A stretch of DNA of 54,930 nucleotides from Tritrichomonas foetus (taxonomy: Eukaryota > Parabasalia > Tritrichomonadida > Tritrichomonadidae), in the NCBI GenBank assembly GCA_001839685.1, contig MLAK01000852.1, forward strand, positions 1 through 54,930, written 5' to 3'. Of this stretch, positions 10,427 through 20,268 are shown piece after piece. The notes under the pieces are model-generated. The model was not told the origin of the DNA. It saw only the letters and a program-made list of their open reading frames with translations, and made no database searches. Every line of letters begins with the position of its first letter. Position 1 is the stretch's first letter. Position numbers and translations under genes: made by a program.

Positions 10427-10908
10427 ATTTTTTTTATTTATATCAAAATTATTAATATTTTTTTTATACTTCATTTTTGTATTTTGGAAAACATTATAAT
10501 TTTCGATGGAGGGTCATATGATAATAAAAAGCACGATTTATGATCAGAAATAATCAAGATATTAATGCTATAAAATCACTTTTTATCTCTATAATTCTCA
10601 GAAATTTCTGTGGGGTTTATTTTTTTCTCACAATTTTTTTTTGGATTTGGTTTTCTCTGTATCTTGATTNTTAAATTATAATATTTATATATTATTAATA
10701 GGATTACAATTAAATAATATTTAGATGACAATAATATCAACAATTATTCATTTAGATCTCTCAATAGTCTTCTACATCTAGAGCTAGTTAGTTTGTATAC
10801 ATCTATCTTATCAATTAATGGGGAAATGATGATTTCACTCAACAACAGAATATTGTTCATTTTTTCAAAACTTTACATGCGTTTGAGTGTTTTTAAAGAT
10901 TACCAATC
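10427..10908. other. Intergenic region with one ambiguous base
   Basis: AT-rich 5' flank of the large solenoid gene. Position 10670 is an undetermined base (n), so the local sequence is of reduced quality. Nothing else recognised. Confidence 0.5.
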
Positions 10909-13900
10909 ATGAACTTTCTCACGAAATTTACAAACGCACGACCCGAATCAGTTTTTTCGTATGCATTTTCTAATGATTTTTTGCTTTTGCTTACTCAAAC
11001 AGAAGCCCTCAAAGACGCCAATTTGATATCTTTTTGTGAAGATGTTTTAAAATCGCTTCCTAAATCAGCAGAAAATCTGAACGATCGATGGTTACTACAA
11101 ACGCTTATCAGTTTTTCCAAGAAACCAGAAAATGATGTTGGTTCTGAAATGGCGATGATCGATTTTGAATCACTCAACAATAAAATCACTCAAAATATTA
11201 TTCCGTATCTAAACAACAATGAAGTGACCGATAAAATTGCTCACAATGTTTGCTTACATTTGTTAATTTTTCGAGATACATATCCAGGAATTTTTTATTC
11301 AATTTTTTCCAGTTTTGAACACATTCTGAATGTAATTGGTCCAGCTAGAGCTAACAAAGTGATTGGGCCTGAGCTATTGTCTTTTTATGAAAATCCAGAT
11401 GATTCATTTTTCAAAATGAAAATTGAAGATCCAATGATTTTATTATTCTTTCAATATCCTTGTATATTCACCAATATCGAATTCTGCAAGAAATTGCAAT
11501 ATAAATTTACGAGTGAAAATTTCTATCCCAAATTCATTTCAATATTTGACAAAGAAATGTCACTCGTTGATACAACTATTGAACATCAACATCATTTCAT
11601 CGATACAATTTCCAATAGTTTTTCGAATTATATCGAAACAACGAATGATTTGTCGAAACCGCCGGAATTTCTAAATCAAAATCAAGAATTAATTCCACTA
11701 TTTATTCTGGTTAATCAACATAAAATTTATCTAAATTTAAACAAATATTTACCTTTATTAAACCAAGCTTTTAGACCCTCACTTGCTTCTGAAATCATTC
11801 AAAGAATGAAAAATGACATGGAACTCTTCAACATGATTAAATCAATGAATACTTTTAGTAACAAAGAAATTACAGAAAATGATATTGTTCAATATTCTTT
11901 AATCTTTCATTTAGTTTCGTACCAATCACGTGAATCAGCACAGGCAACATTAAGTAATCCACAACTCCTTGAATATTCTAAATACCAATTCTATTTACAA
12001 AATGATCAAGATTCACAAACAGATTTTGATTTTATTCGTTGTTATCAAGTTTTACATCTATTTTTGACAATTTGTAAAGCGCCAACTAAACAGTTAGATA
12101 ATCAGATTCAACGAATAAAAGAATTACTAGATTCAATCGCAAACATTGCAATTCAATCGTTAATTATTTATGATTTATTTTCTCTAATTTTTATTCAAAT
12201 TGATGGAAAGTTTGTTTGTCATCAATTTGTTGTTCAAAAACTTGTAAATGTCTTGGTTACTTATAAAATATCTCCTTACATTGAAGGTGCTGAAGCAATT
12301 TTGAAATGGAAGAAACCAAAGAAAAATAATGCAGCTAATCTTCTTTTATATTTTGAACGCGATATAAATTTGATTTACAAAGCTGTTGAAGAACAGAATT
12401 GGCAACAAGCTAATCAACTTACAGAATTTAATCCATATTATCGGAAATTATATAAGCGCGCCTATTTAATTACTTTTATTTCAAATAATCAACCAGTTCC
12501 ACCTGAACTAGAAAAAGAACGAAGAAATGCTTTGTTTGATTATTCACTTTCTTCTTTTCGTCAAGATATTTTAAATCATGCAACGCCATATTTTAAGAAA
12601 TACACCGATTTTATCAACAATAGAATGAAATATAAAATCCAAAATGATTTACTTTCATGTTTACCTAATTTATCACAGTATCAAGAAGTAGTAGCCAAGC
12701 TAAATGAAATATCTGACAACATAATTGGTGCAATTGAAAATTATGACATAGAAAATAGCTTAAATAGTTTTAAAGTTTCTGATAAATTATTCAATTTCTT
12801 AAACAACCTAAATATTTTTTACCAAAATGCATCAGCAGGGACAGGTGCACATAAAAATGAGAACTTTTTTGATTTTGATTTATGTAAAGCACTTTCAAGA
12901 CCATTTAATAATAAAGAATATGAATCAACTCAAAGACTTGCAGAAATTTGTAAAATTAATCTATTTCCATTCATTATTAATAATTTATCGTATTTCAATA
13001 TTCACCCACAATATTTATCAACAGTTATTGATGAATATTTAATTGAAACTATTTGTTTAGCATTATCCAACAAACTCTATAGCTTTTTAAATAATCAACA
13101 AAAAGTTTCACCCTTTATCAAAAAATACATCGAACAACAATCAACCAAAATTGATTCACCAAAGTGTTCCAATGGTGAATTTTCACCAACAAATAAAGTT
13201 ATAGAATTGATTCAATCCAAATTGTTTATGGATATTGATGACTATATTTATAATGCAGACCATTCTGTTATTTATGATTATATTATAAGATCTAACAATC
13301 CAACTCAATATTCAAACGAATTAATAAAAATCTTAAGTATAGTAGAATATGTCGCACCAGTTAATGATTATGAAACTTTAAATAAGATCCATACTTTCAA
13401 TTCAATCAGAAATATTACAATTGCAACTAATCCTCAAAAAATTATCACAGAAATAATGAAGAAAGGGATGTTTGATAAGGCCATTAATTTCATTCGAACT
13501 GGTATATCCAAAGAATCATGGGGACCTCCTGTTTGCCATTTATTCTCACTATGCACATCAAATGAAGAACAAATGGACTTTATTTTACGTGAATTTCCAG
13601 ATCGTTTTGATTTAATTGAATCTCGATTTTTCCATGTTCCTGGTGTGTTGCCACACCTTTTAAAGGTTTGTCCACCTGTAAAGCGTGACGAGATTTATGC
13701 TTTGTCACTTTTGCCCGAAGAAATTACTCTTGATTCCAACATTTTTGATGTTACAACAGTTGCCCAAGCATTTGCACGACATTCAGATAGTATATTCAAA
13801 ATTTCCAAAGATATGTCAGCTATTTTCACCGATGAGCTTTTAGTAATGATCATGGATAGAATTAAAGTTAATGAAAACTATTTTAAGATTTGTGCATATT

Positions 13901-15597
13901 TATATACATTCTTTAGAGATAAATCACAAGTTATTGATATTTGGACCACTAAAGTTTACACATTAATTGAAGATATGTCTGTTAATTCAGTAAAAGAAGA
14001 AGAACAATATATTAATGTATTTAAGAATCAACGTCCAATTTTACAGGTTATTCCGGATTCTGATCAACGAAAACAAAAAATCGATTGCATACTGGAGTTT
14101 CTTAATCTTCGTCCATATTTAAGATATCATTTGGTTTATTCATTTGATCATTTTGATTCACCTGTTTTTGCTCAACAGTTTATTGGGTATATTGAAGCTA
14201 TTGATCGTTTTGATTTAGCTTTGAAAGCGTCAACAATATTTGGCTGTGATATTTTGTTATATCAAATTAAAAGAATTAATGTATTAGTCCTAACTAATAA
14301 CTTTAATGAAGTTAAACAAGAACTCAATGAACATGTGATTGAAATAGACCGTTTAGATCATGAACCAAATATGAATTATGATAAAACATACTTCAAACTT
14401 GCATCATTATCAAAAATGCCAATATTTGATCCACCTGTTTTTGACAGTATCCGATCCTCTTTTCCAATCGAGTTCGATAAATTGTTGCCACTTTTCGTTT
14501 ATCATAGAATTAAAGCAACCAATGAGCATATTCATGATAAAGAAAAGCATAAATTCTTATCTTTCTTTATCAGGAAAGCCTTTTCATTAAAACCTTGCAT
14601 TTCTTTATTAGTTTCATTTAAATTCCTTGATGTTGCATACCAAATGTTTATGCGAATTGAAAATGCTGAAGAACAGAAGCAAGCATTTATTTATTATTTT
14701 TACAAGGCTGCTTTAGGTTCTGATATCATTACTAAAACTGAGAACTTCTTAATTTCTCAAGATCCAACATTTAACATTACCCAGCCTTTATGGGATAGTC
14801 TAGTTGATTTCTTCCACAAAAATAAAATGTATAATTCATTATATAAAGTTTACATGATCAGAAATCAACTTGAAGAAGCAGCAGAAGCGAAAATGAAACT
14901 AATTGATGAAACCAAATTTCTTCCTCATATTATTTCATTCCTTGGACATGCAATTTATTGTCTTACTGATGCAATTCATCTTCGAATGAATCCCAAAATT
15001 AAAAAAATGCCTCCATATATTCCGCTGAAAGGTCGACATTTTGAAGATGTTGAAAAACTTAAGGCGCTTTTGGAATTCATGTTAAAGTTGTGTGAATTAT
15101 GTAATGATCGAAACATAGAATTTAAACCTGAATATAACATTCTTAAAGATACGAGCGAAACTGCTGCACTTGCTGCAATGCTCTTCATGAATGGTGAAAA
15201 TGCACTTCTTGAAGAACTCGCAAAAATTTGTCCCGTTCGAATGGCTGAAGTCGTTGAAGAAGCAAGTAAAGTTCTTGCAAAAGAAAAAATTCCAACAATT
15301 ATGCAATCAATTCAAATAATTATGTCAACTGATGCACAAATGGCAATTCATTTCCTTGATCAACTTTTGGATCAAATGGCATTTGGACCAAATCATGGAG
15401 CAATTATTTCAATCATTATGACTTTTTATAGAGAGCCAATTTTGCAATGTACGAAGATGATTGAATATGATTTTCTTGCAGAAGCTTCTTTATTGATCAT
15501 TGGTCATCGGCTATTTGATCTTCTTCCTCTTGTCGCCCATCGTGCATCACTTTTGGGACTCACCGATTTAGTTCAAAACTGCAAAAAATTCATGTAA
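10909..15597 (+). CDS. Very large alpha-solenoid protein, function unknown
   Basis: This 1562-residue protein has no signal peptide and no membrane span. Its composition is helical throughout, with long Asn/Ile/Leu/Lys-rich amphipathic helices and no recognisable catalytic motif. The C-terminal 250 residues are less AT-biased and probably best conserved (for example PYIPLKGRHFEDVEKL, ETAALAAMLFMNGENALLEEL and EASLLIIGHRLFDLLPLVAHR) and look like TPR/HEAT-type helical pairs. The overall look, a long solenoid with a conserved C-terminal helical domain, recalls coat or lysosome-reformation scaffolds such as spatacsin/spastizin. I cannot support that beyond architecture. The ATG at 10909 has stops upstream in frame. 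Confidence 0.75.
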   Translation: MNFLTKFTNARPESVFSYAFSNDFLLLLTQTEALKDANLISFCEDVLKSLPKSAENLNDRWLLQTLISFSKKPENDVGSEMAMIDFESLNNKITQNIIPYLNNNEVTDKIAHNVCLHLLIFRDTYPGIFYSIFSSFEHILNVIGPARANKVIGPELLSFYENPDDSFFKMKIEDPMILLFFQYPCIFTNIEFCKKLQYKFTSENFYPKFISIFDKEMSLVDTTIEHQHHFIDTISNSFSNYIETTNDLSKPPEFLNQNQELIPLFILVNQHKIYLNLNKYLPLLNQAFRPSLASEIIQRMKNDMELFNMIKSMNTFSNKEITENDIVQYSLIFHLVSYQSRESAQATLSNPQLLEYSKYQFYLQNDQDSQTDFDFIRCYQVLHLFLTICKAPTKQLDNQIQRIKELLDSIANIAIQSLIIYDLFSLIFIQIDGKFVCHQFVVQKLVNVLVTYKISPYIEGAEAILKWKKPKKNNAANLLLYFERDINLIYKAVEEQNWQQANQLTEFNPYYRKLYKRAYLITFISNNQPVPPELEKERRNALFDYSLSSFRQDILNHATPYFKKYTDFINNRMKYKIQNDLLSCLPNLSQYQEVVAKLNEISDNIIGAIENYDIENSLNSFKVSDKLFNFLNNLNIFYQNASAGTGAHKNENFFDFDLCKALSRPFNNKEYESTQRLAEICKINLFPFIINNLSYFNIHPQYLSTVIDEYLIETICLALSNKLYSFLNNQQKVSPFIKKYIEQQSTKIDSPKCSNGEFSPTNKVIELIQSKLFMDIDDYIYNADHSVIYDYIIRSNNPTQYSNELIKILSIVEYVAPVNDYETLNKIHTFNSIRNITIATNPQKIITEIMKKGMFDKAINFIRTGISKESWGPPVCHLFSLCTSNEEQMDFILREFPDRFDLIESRFFHVPGVLPHLLKVCPPVKRDEIYALSLLPEEITLDSNIFDVTTVAQAFARHSDSIFKISKDMSAIFTDELLVMIMDRIKVNENYFKICAYLYTFFRDKSQVIDIWTTKVYTLIEDMSVNSVKEEEQYINVFKNQRPILQVIPDSDQRKQKIDCILEFLNLRPYLRYHLVYSFDHFDSPVFAQQFIGYIEAIDRFDLALKASTIFGCDILLYQIKRINVLVLTNNFNEVKQELNEHVIEIDRLDHEPNMNYDKTYFKLASLSKMPIFDPPVFDSIRSSFPIEFDKLLPLFVYHRIKATNEHIHDKEKHKFLSFFIRKAFSLKPCISLLVSFKFLDVAYQMFMRIENAEEQKQAFIYYFYKAALGSDIITKTENFLISQDPTFNITQPLWDSLVDFFHKNKMYNSLYKVYMIRNQLEEAAEAKMKLIDETKFLPHIISFLGHAIYCLTDAIHLRMNPKIKKMPPYIPLKGRHFEDVEKLKALLEFMLKLCELCNDRNIEFKPEYNILKDTSETAALAAMLFMNGENALLEELAKICPVRMAEVVEEASKVLAKEKIPTIMQSIQIIMSTDAQMAIHFLDQLLDQMAFGPNHGAIISIIMTFYREPILQCTKMIEYDFLAEASLLIIGHRLFDLLPLVAHRASLLGLTDLVQNCKKFM

Positions 15598-15821
15598 TTT
15601 TTTGCCACCAATTATTCCTGTGTGATTAATCATAAATATGATTGTGATTAATGAAATCAAACAAATTTTTGTAAATATTAAGTTTTTTATGAATCTTTCC
15701 TTTTCTGTTTCAATATTTCGAGGAAATTTTATTCATCAATTGGGGTTAATGCCTTTCATGTTTTTCGGCTGATATTTTGTCTTTTACAATTAGTTCAACT
15801 AAATTGAAAAGAAATTAACTT

Positions 15822-15893
15822 GGGTAAGTAGTGTAATGGTTAGCATTATTGATTGTGGCTCAATAGACCCGTGTTCGATTCACGGCTTACCCA
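15822..15893 (+). tRNA. tRNA-His (GTG)
   Basis: A complete 72-base cloverleaf without an intron. The acceptor stem is GGGTAAG with CTTACCC and discriminator A. The D arm is GTG...CAT, and the anticodon stem is ATTGA/TCAAT with loop TTGTGGC giving anticodon GTG. The T arm is CCGTG/CACGG with loop TTCGATT. CCA is not fully encoded, and the extra 5' G of tRNA-His is not encoded (the base before is T), as expected in eukaryotes. The internal B box is GTTCGATTC. Confidence 0.95.
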
Positions 15894-15896
15894 AAA

Positions 15897-15901
15897 TTTT
15901 T
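15897..15901 (+). terminator. RNA polymerase III terminator
   Basis: A run of five T starts four bases after the tRNA-His discriminator base, and a second T run follows. This is the normal Pol III stop signal. Confidence 0.8.
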
Positions 15902-16415
15902 CTTTTTCTGTTTTTTTCTCTTCTCGTTTTTTGGAAGCTGATCGACAAAGATGATGAAAATAATCTTGAATTATTTAAATGTATGAATATAAAAGAGATC
16001 ATTGTTTGACTCAATCTAATATCATTTGAAATTTCCTAATTTTGGTTTGGCACATGTTCTGACGATAAGGAAATTGAGAGAACAGATGTATAACGATAAA
16101 GAGTCTCATTGGTGGTCGGCCAAAGTCTCAGAAAAATTGACTGCTTTTGGCTGTTCTATATTTCAATATTTTGTGAGAAAATTTGAATAATCATAGAACA
16201 AGAAATTTAAATGCAAATAGAAATTTTTCAGAAATAGACACCATTTCAAACCAAAATATTTTTACACAAAAAAATGATGATCCATATATTTTCATAGAAA
16301 AAAAATCATCTATTGATAATTTTGAGATAACAATACTGAATTTTGTAATTCATTCGTGAAATGAAAGGATTTTGAAAAAAAACTTTGATTTAGAATTTTA
16401 GAAGCTAATCAAATC
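15902..16415. other. 5' flank of left eIF4A copy
   Basis: AT-rich spacer. The notable content is the 36-base block at 16107-16142 that is also found upstream of the other eIF4A copy. No additional gene is supported. Confidence 0.5.
16107..16142 (+). promoter_or_regulatory. Conserved block upstream of left eIF4A copy
   Basis: Thirty-three of 36 bases match the block at 19962-19997 upstream of the other copy, in the same orientation relative to the gene. The core is the near-palindrome TGGTCGGCCA followed by TCTCAGAAAAATTGACT. It ends 274 bases before the ATG. The flanks on both sides are otherwise diverged. It could be a shared regulatory element or a remnant of the original duplicated upstream DNA. 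Confidence 0.55.
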
Positions 16416-17657
16416 ATGGCACAACGTCATCATCGCCGAAATCGTAATCAAGGAGAACGTCGAGCACCTAATCCCGAATTTGAACCTAATTGGGATGAAC
16501 GTATTGAAGACTTTGAACAAATGGAATTAAACGCCGAACTTGTTCATGGTATTTTTAGTTATGGTTTTAAATATCCTTCCGACATTCAAACATTAGCAAT
16601 TCATCCTATTGTTCAACGTCGTGATATTATTGCACAAGCTCAATCTGGTTCAGGTAAAACAGGTGCTTTTGGTATTGGCATTTTAAACAACCTTGATTTG
16701 AGTGTTGTTTCTACACAAGCATTAATTTTATCACCAACACGTGAACTTGCTACACAAACGCATGATTTCATGTCTACCATTGGTAAAAAGATGAAAAACT
16801 TAACAGTTGAACTTTTTATTGGAGGCCATCAACAATCAGAAGATCAAGCCAAAGCTGCACAACTTCCACATGTTGCAGTTGCTACTCCAGGCCGTGCCTT
16901 AGATTTAATTACTACAGGAAATCTTCGATGTGAGAATCTTCGTTTAATTTGTTTAGATGAAGCAGATGAACTTCTTGGTGAAGATTTTGTCAAACAAGTT
17001 CAAGAAATCTTTTCTTATTTGAAACCAGAGATTCAAATTCTTCTTTTTTCTGCTACAATTCCACCATCGATTTTTGATGTTATGATTCAATTTATGAAAG
17101 ATCCCGTTAAAATTTTAGTTAAAGCCGAAAAACTTACTCTTGAAGGTATTCGTCAGTTTTATGTTAATGTTGTTGAAACATCAAATAAAACGCCAACCTT
17201 AATTGATATCTTTGGTCGACTTAGTATTCAAAAAGCAGTTATATTTGCTAATTCTAAAGCCACCGTTGATTTTCTTAAACAAGAAATGGAAGGACAAAAT
17301 TTCACTGTTTCAGCTATTCATGCCAATCTTGCTCAATCAGAACGTGATCGAATTATGCATCAATTCCGTCTTGGAGCTACACGAGTTTTAATTGCTACCG
17401 ATCTTATTGCACGAGGTATTGATGTTCAACAAGTTACATTAGTTATTAATTTTGAACTTCCTAAAGATCGTGAATCATATCTTCATCGTATTGGTCGTAG
17501 TGGTCGTTATGGTAGGAAAGGTGTTGCGATTAACATTTGTGATAATTCAGATATGAATACAGTTCAACATCTTGAAAAATTCTATCACACCAAAATTGAT
17601 GTTCTTCCAAATGATATTGCATCATATGTCAATGAAGCTAATGCTCAATTTGACTAA
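16416..17657 (+). CDS. DEAD-box RNA helicase, eIF4A family (left copy)
   Basis: A 413-residue DEAD-box helicase of the compact eIF4A/FAL1/DDX48 type, essentially two RecA domains with a short Arg-rich N-terminus. All family motifs are visible: Q motif (GFKYPSDIQ), AQSGSGKT, PTRELA, TPGR, DEAD, SAT, ARGIDV and HRIGRSGRYGRKG. eIF4A unwinds mRNA 5' ends within eIF4F, while the related eIF4AIII/FAL1 acts in the exon junction complex or rRNA processing; the sequence does not settle which. It differs from the facing copy at 18502-19740 by one extra His codon near residue 6. The start is fixed by the match to the other copy, where homology stops at the ATG. Confidence 0.93.
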   Translation: MAQRHHRRNRNQGERRAPNPEFEPNWDERIEDFEQMELNAELVHGIFSYGFKYPSDIQTLAIHPIVQRRDIIAQAQSGSGKTGAFGIGILNNLDLSVVSTQALILSPTRELATQTHDFMSTIGKKMKNLTVELFIGGHQQSEDQAKAAQLPHVAVATPGRALDLITTGNLRCENLRLICLDEADELLGEDFVKQVQEIFSYLKPEIQILLFSATIPPSIFDVMIQFMKDPVKILVKAEKLTLEGIRQFYVNVVETSNKTPTLIDIFGRLSIQKAVIFANSKATVDFLKQEMEGQNFTVSAIHANLAQSERDRIMHQFRLGATRVLIATDLIARGIDVQQVTLVINFELPKDRESYLHRIGRSGRYGRKGVAINICDNSDMNTVQHLEKFYHTKIDVLPNDIASYVNEANAQFD

Positions 17658-17910
17658 AGCATTATTTTTTTTATAACCACTAAATAAAAAGAACCCAAAA
17701 CAAAACAAAAAACAAAAACAAATAAAAATAAAAACTTTTTTTTATAAGAACAGACAATTAAGAAAGATAAATTAAAAAAAAAAAAAAAATTAAAAAAAAA
17801 AAAATCAATGAAAAACAAAACAAACAAATGGGTTATATAAATTATTCCTTATAATTTGTTTCTTTTCTTTCTTTTTATCATTATATTTTATTTTATTTTT
17901 TCTCATTTTA
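16416..17910 (+). repeat. Left arm of 1.5-kb inverted duplication
   Basis: The arm covers the whole eIF4A coding region and about 250 bases of 3' flank, and mirrors 18246-19740. Both arms are 1495 bases. The left arm has one extra CAT codon, and the homopolymer A/T tracts in the 3' flank appear to differ slightly in length. Homology breaks at the start codon on one side and at CTCATTTTA on the other. Confidence 0.85.
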
Positions 17911-18245
17911 TCCTTTAGAAATAAAGAAAAGAAAAAATGTTTTCATGAACTACTTAAATCACTTGAATCTTGAAGGAAACTCATGTAAAAATGTGACATA
18001 TTGTATACAATTATTCATTTTAACCTACATTAGGTGCATTTATTTTCTAAATTTCGTGTTCCCCACCCAGATTAAAAAACCACCGAATAGAAAAATTTTG
18101 GAATTTTTCAGACTTGTGGAGCCACTTATTAGTAATTCATTGTTTGATTATTGCATCTTCCCATTAGAAAATTTTTCTAAAATAAATATTCACAACAAAC
18201 AATCATTTGTGAATATAGCAAGATTTATGAAATAAAATAAAATGT
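17911..18245. other. Unique spacer of the inverted duplication
   Basis: A 335-base unduplicated centre between the two arms. It holds a 96-codon open frame (17945-18235) without recognisable features, probably chance, and a small hairpin near 18189-18215 (ATTCACAA with TTTGTGAAT). Both helicase genes transcribe towards this spacer. Confidence 0.6.
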
Positions 18246-19740
18246 TAAAATGAGAAAAAATAAAATAAAATATAATGATAAAAAGAAAGAAAAGAAACAA
18301 ATTATAAGGAATAATTTATATAACCCATTTGTTTGTTTTGTTTTTCATTGATTTTTTTTTTTTTAATTTTTTTTTTTTTTTTTTTAATTTATCTTTCTTA
18401 ATTGTCTGTTCTTATAAAAAAAAGTTTTTATTTTTATTTGTTTTTGTTTTTTGTTTTGTTTTGGGTTCTTTTTATTTAGTGGTTATAAAAAAAATAATGC
18501 TTTAGTCAAATTGAGCATTAGCTTCATTGACATATGATGCAATATCATTTGGAAGAACATCAATTTTGGTGTGATAGAATTTTTCAAGATGTTGAACTGT
18601 ATTCATATCTGAATTATCACAAATGTTAATCGCAACACCTTTCCTACCATAACGACCACTACGACCAATACGATGAAGATATGATTCACGATCTTTAGGA
18701 AGTTCAAAATTAATAACTAATGTAACTTGTTGAACATCAATACCTCGTGCAATAAGATCGGTAGCAATTAAAACTCGTGTAGCTCCAAGACGGAATTGAT
18801 GCATAATTCGATCACGTTCTGATTGAGCAAGATTGGCATGAATAGCTGAAACAGTGAAATTTTGTCCTTCCATTTCTTGTTTAAGAAAATCAACGGTGGC
18901 TTTAGAATTAGCAAATATAACTGCTTTTTGAATACTAAGTCGACCAAAGATATCAATTAAGGTTGGCGTTTTATTTGATGTTTCAACAACATTAACATAA
19001 AACTGACGAATACCTTCAAGAGTAAGTTTTTCGGCTTTAACTAAAATTTTAACGGGATCTTTCATAAATTGAATCATAACATCAAAAATCGATGGTGGAA
19101 TTGTAGCAGAAAAAAGAAGAATTTGAATCTCTGGTTTCAAATAAGAAAAGATTTCTTGAACTTGTTTGACAAAATCTTCACCAAGAAGTTCATCTGCTTC
19201 ATCTAAACAAATTAAACGAAGATTCTCACATCGAAGATTTCCTGTAGTAATTAAATCTAAGGCACGGCCTGGAGTAGCAACTGCAACATGTGGAAGTTGT
19301 GCAGCTTTGGCTTGATCTTCTGATTGTTGATGGCCTCCAATAAAAAGTTCAACTGTTAAGTTTTTCATCTTTTTACCAATGGTAGACATGAAATCATGCG
19401 TTTGTGTAGCAAGTTCACGTGTTGGTGATAAAATTAATGCTTGTGTAGAAACAACACTCAAATCAAGGTTGTTTAAAATGCCAATACCAAAAGCACCTGT
19501 TTTACCTGAACCAGATTGAGCTTGTGCAATAATATCACGACGTTGAACAATAGGATGAATTGCTAATGTTTGAATGTCGGAAGGATATTTAAAACCATAA
19601 CTAAAAATACCATGAACAAGTTCGGCGTTTAATTCCATTTGTTCAAAGTCTTCAATACGTTCATCCCAATTAGGTTCAAATTCGGGATTAGGTGCTCGAC
19701 GTTCTCCTTGATTACGATTTCGGCGATGACGTTGTGCCAT
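18246..19740 (-). repeat. Right arm of 1.5-kb inverted duplication
   Basis: Mirror image of 16416-17910, including about 250 bases downstream of the helicase stop codon. See the left arm for the differences. Confidence 0.85.
18502..19740 (-). CDS. DEAD-box RNA helicase, eIF4A family (right copy)
   Basis: This 412-residue protein is identical to the left copy except that the HHRR run near residue 5 has one His fewer (a three-base CAT deletion). All DEAD-box motifs are intact, so both genes should encode active enzyme. The two genes converge on a 335-base spacer with identical 3' flanks, so overlapping transcripts would be complementary over long stretches. The 250 bases immediately upstream are unlike those of the left copy apart from the shared block at 19962-19997. 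The two copies may therefore be expressed differently. Confidence 0.93.
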   Translation of the reverse strand: MAQRHRRNRNQGERRAPNPEFEPNWDERIEDFEQMELNAELVHGIFSYGFKYPSDIQTLAIHPIVQRRDIIAQAQSGSGKTGAFGIGILNNLDLSVVSTQALILSPTRELATQTHDFMSTIGKKMKNLTVELFIGGHQQSEDQAKAAQLPHVAVATPGRALDLITTGNLRCENLRLICLDEADELLGEDFVKQVQEIFSYLKPEIQILLFSATIPPSIFDVMIQFMKDPVKILVKAEKLTLEGIRQFYVNVVETSNKTPTLIDIFGRLSIQKAVIFANSKATVDFLKQEMEGQNFTVSAIHANLAQSERDRIMHQFRLGATRVLIATDLIARGIDVQQVTLVINFELPKDRESYLHRIGRSGRYGRKGVAINICDNSDMNTVQHLEKFYHTKIDVLPNDIASYVNEANAQFD

Positions 19741-20268
19741 GTTTTAAATTCCTTTTTGTCTTTTTTAAAGCTTTATTTAGTGAAGCTATGGTCATGAAAA
19801 AGTTGGATTTCAAAGAAAATCTAATTACCATCATAAAATTTAAGTAAAAATGACTTAGTTTTTCTTAAAGCCATATTTTCCATGATCGCTTTTTTCAGAG
19901 AAAAATTTTTAAAAATTGAATAATATAAAAAAATAGTATCCATAGAAGACAAGCCAAATTTAGTCAATTTTTCTGAGAGTCTGGCCGACCATCAATGCCA
20001 TTGGTCAAACAAATTTGTCACCTTTGTTGGCAAAAATTTTCTATATTTTTTCCGCCATAATTTTTAAACCTAAAATATTGTATCAATTATATTATCACTG
20101 AAAATAAATGTATAACAATATCGTAAATATCTAAGATCAGACTTCAAATAAAAATTGAGATCATCAGAATTAATCTTTATCCATCTATTGATCTTTTTTT
20201 ATTCAAACAAAAAAATGAATTTTAACGTGCTTATTATTTAGTAAAATTATATCATAACATATAAACAT
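19741..20268. other. 5' flank of right eIF4A copy and 3' flank of importin
   Basis: AT-rich spacer between two minus-strand genes. It contains the conserved upstream block at 19962-19997. No gene seen. Confidence 0.5.
19962..19997 (-). promoter_or_regulatory. Conserved block upstream of right eIF4A copy
   Basis: Matches 16107-16142 at 33 of 36 bases and ends 222 bases before the ATG. It contains the same TGGTCGGCCA core. A few further matching bases (TTTGGCT, TCTAT) continue towards the gene. Confidence 0.55.

Noticed and set aside
10239..10499. An 86-codon ATG frame
   Set aside because: Its second half is poly-Phe/Leu from T runs, and the better coding signal over the same bases is in another frame that lacks a start.
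17945..18235. A 96-codon open frame in the eIF4A spacer
   Set aside because: Low-complexity AT-driven composition, no motif, and located in a 3' flank.
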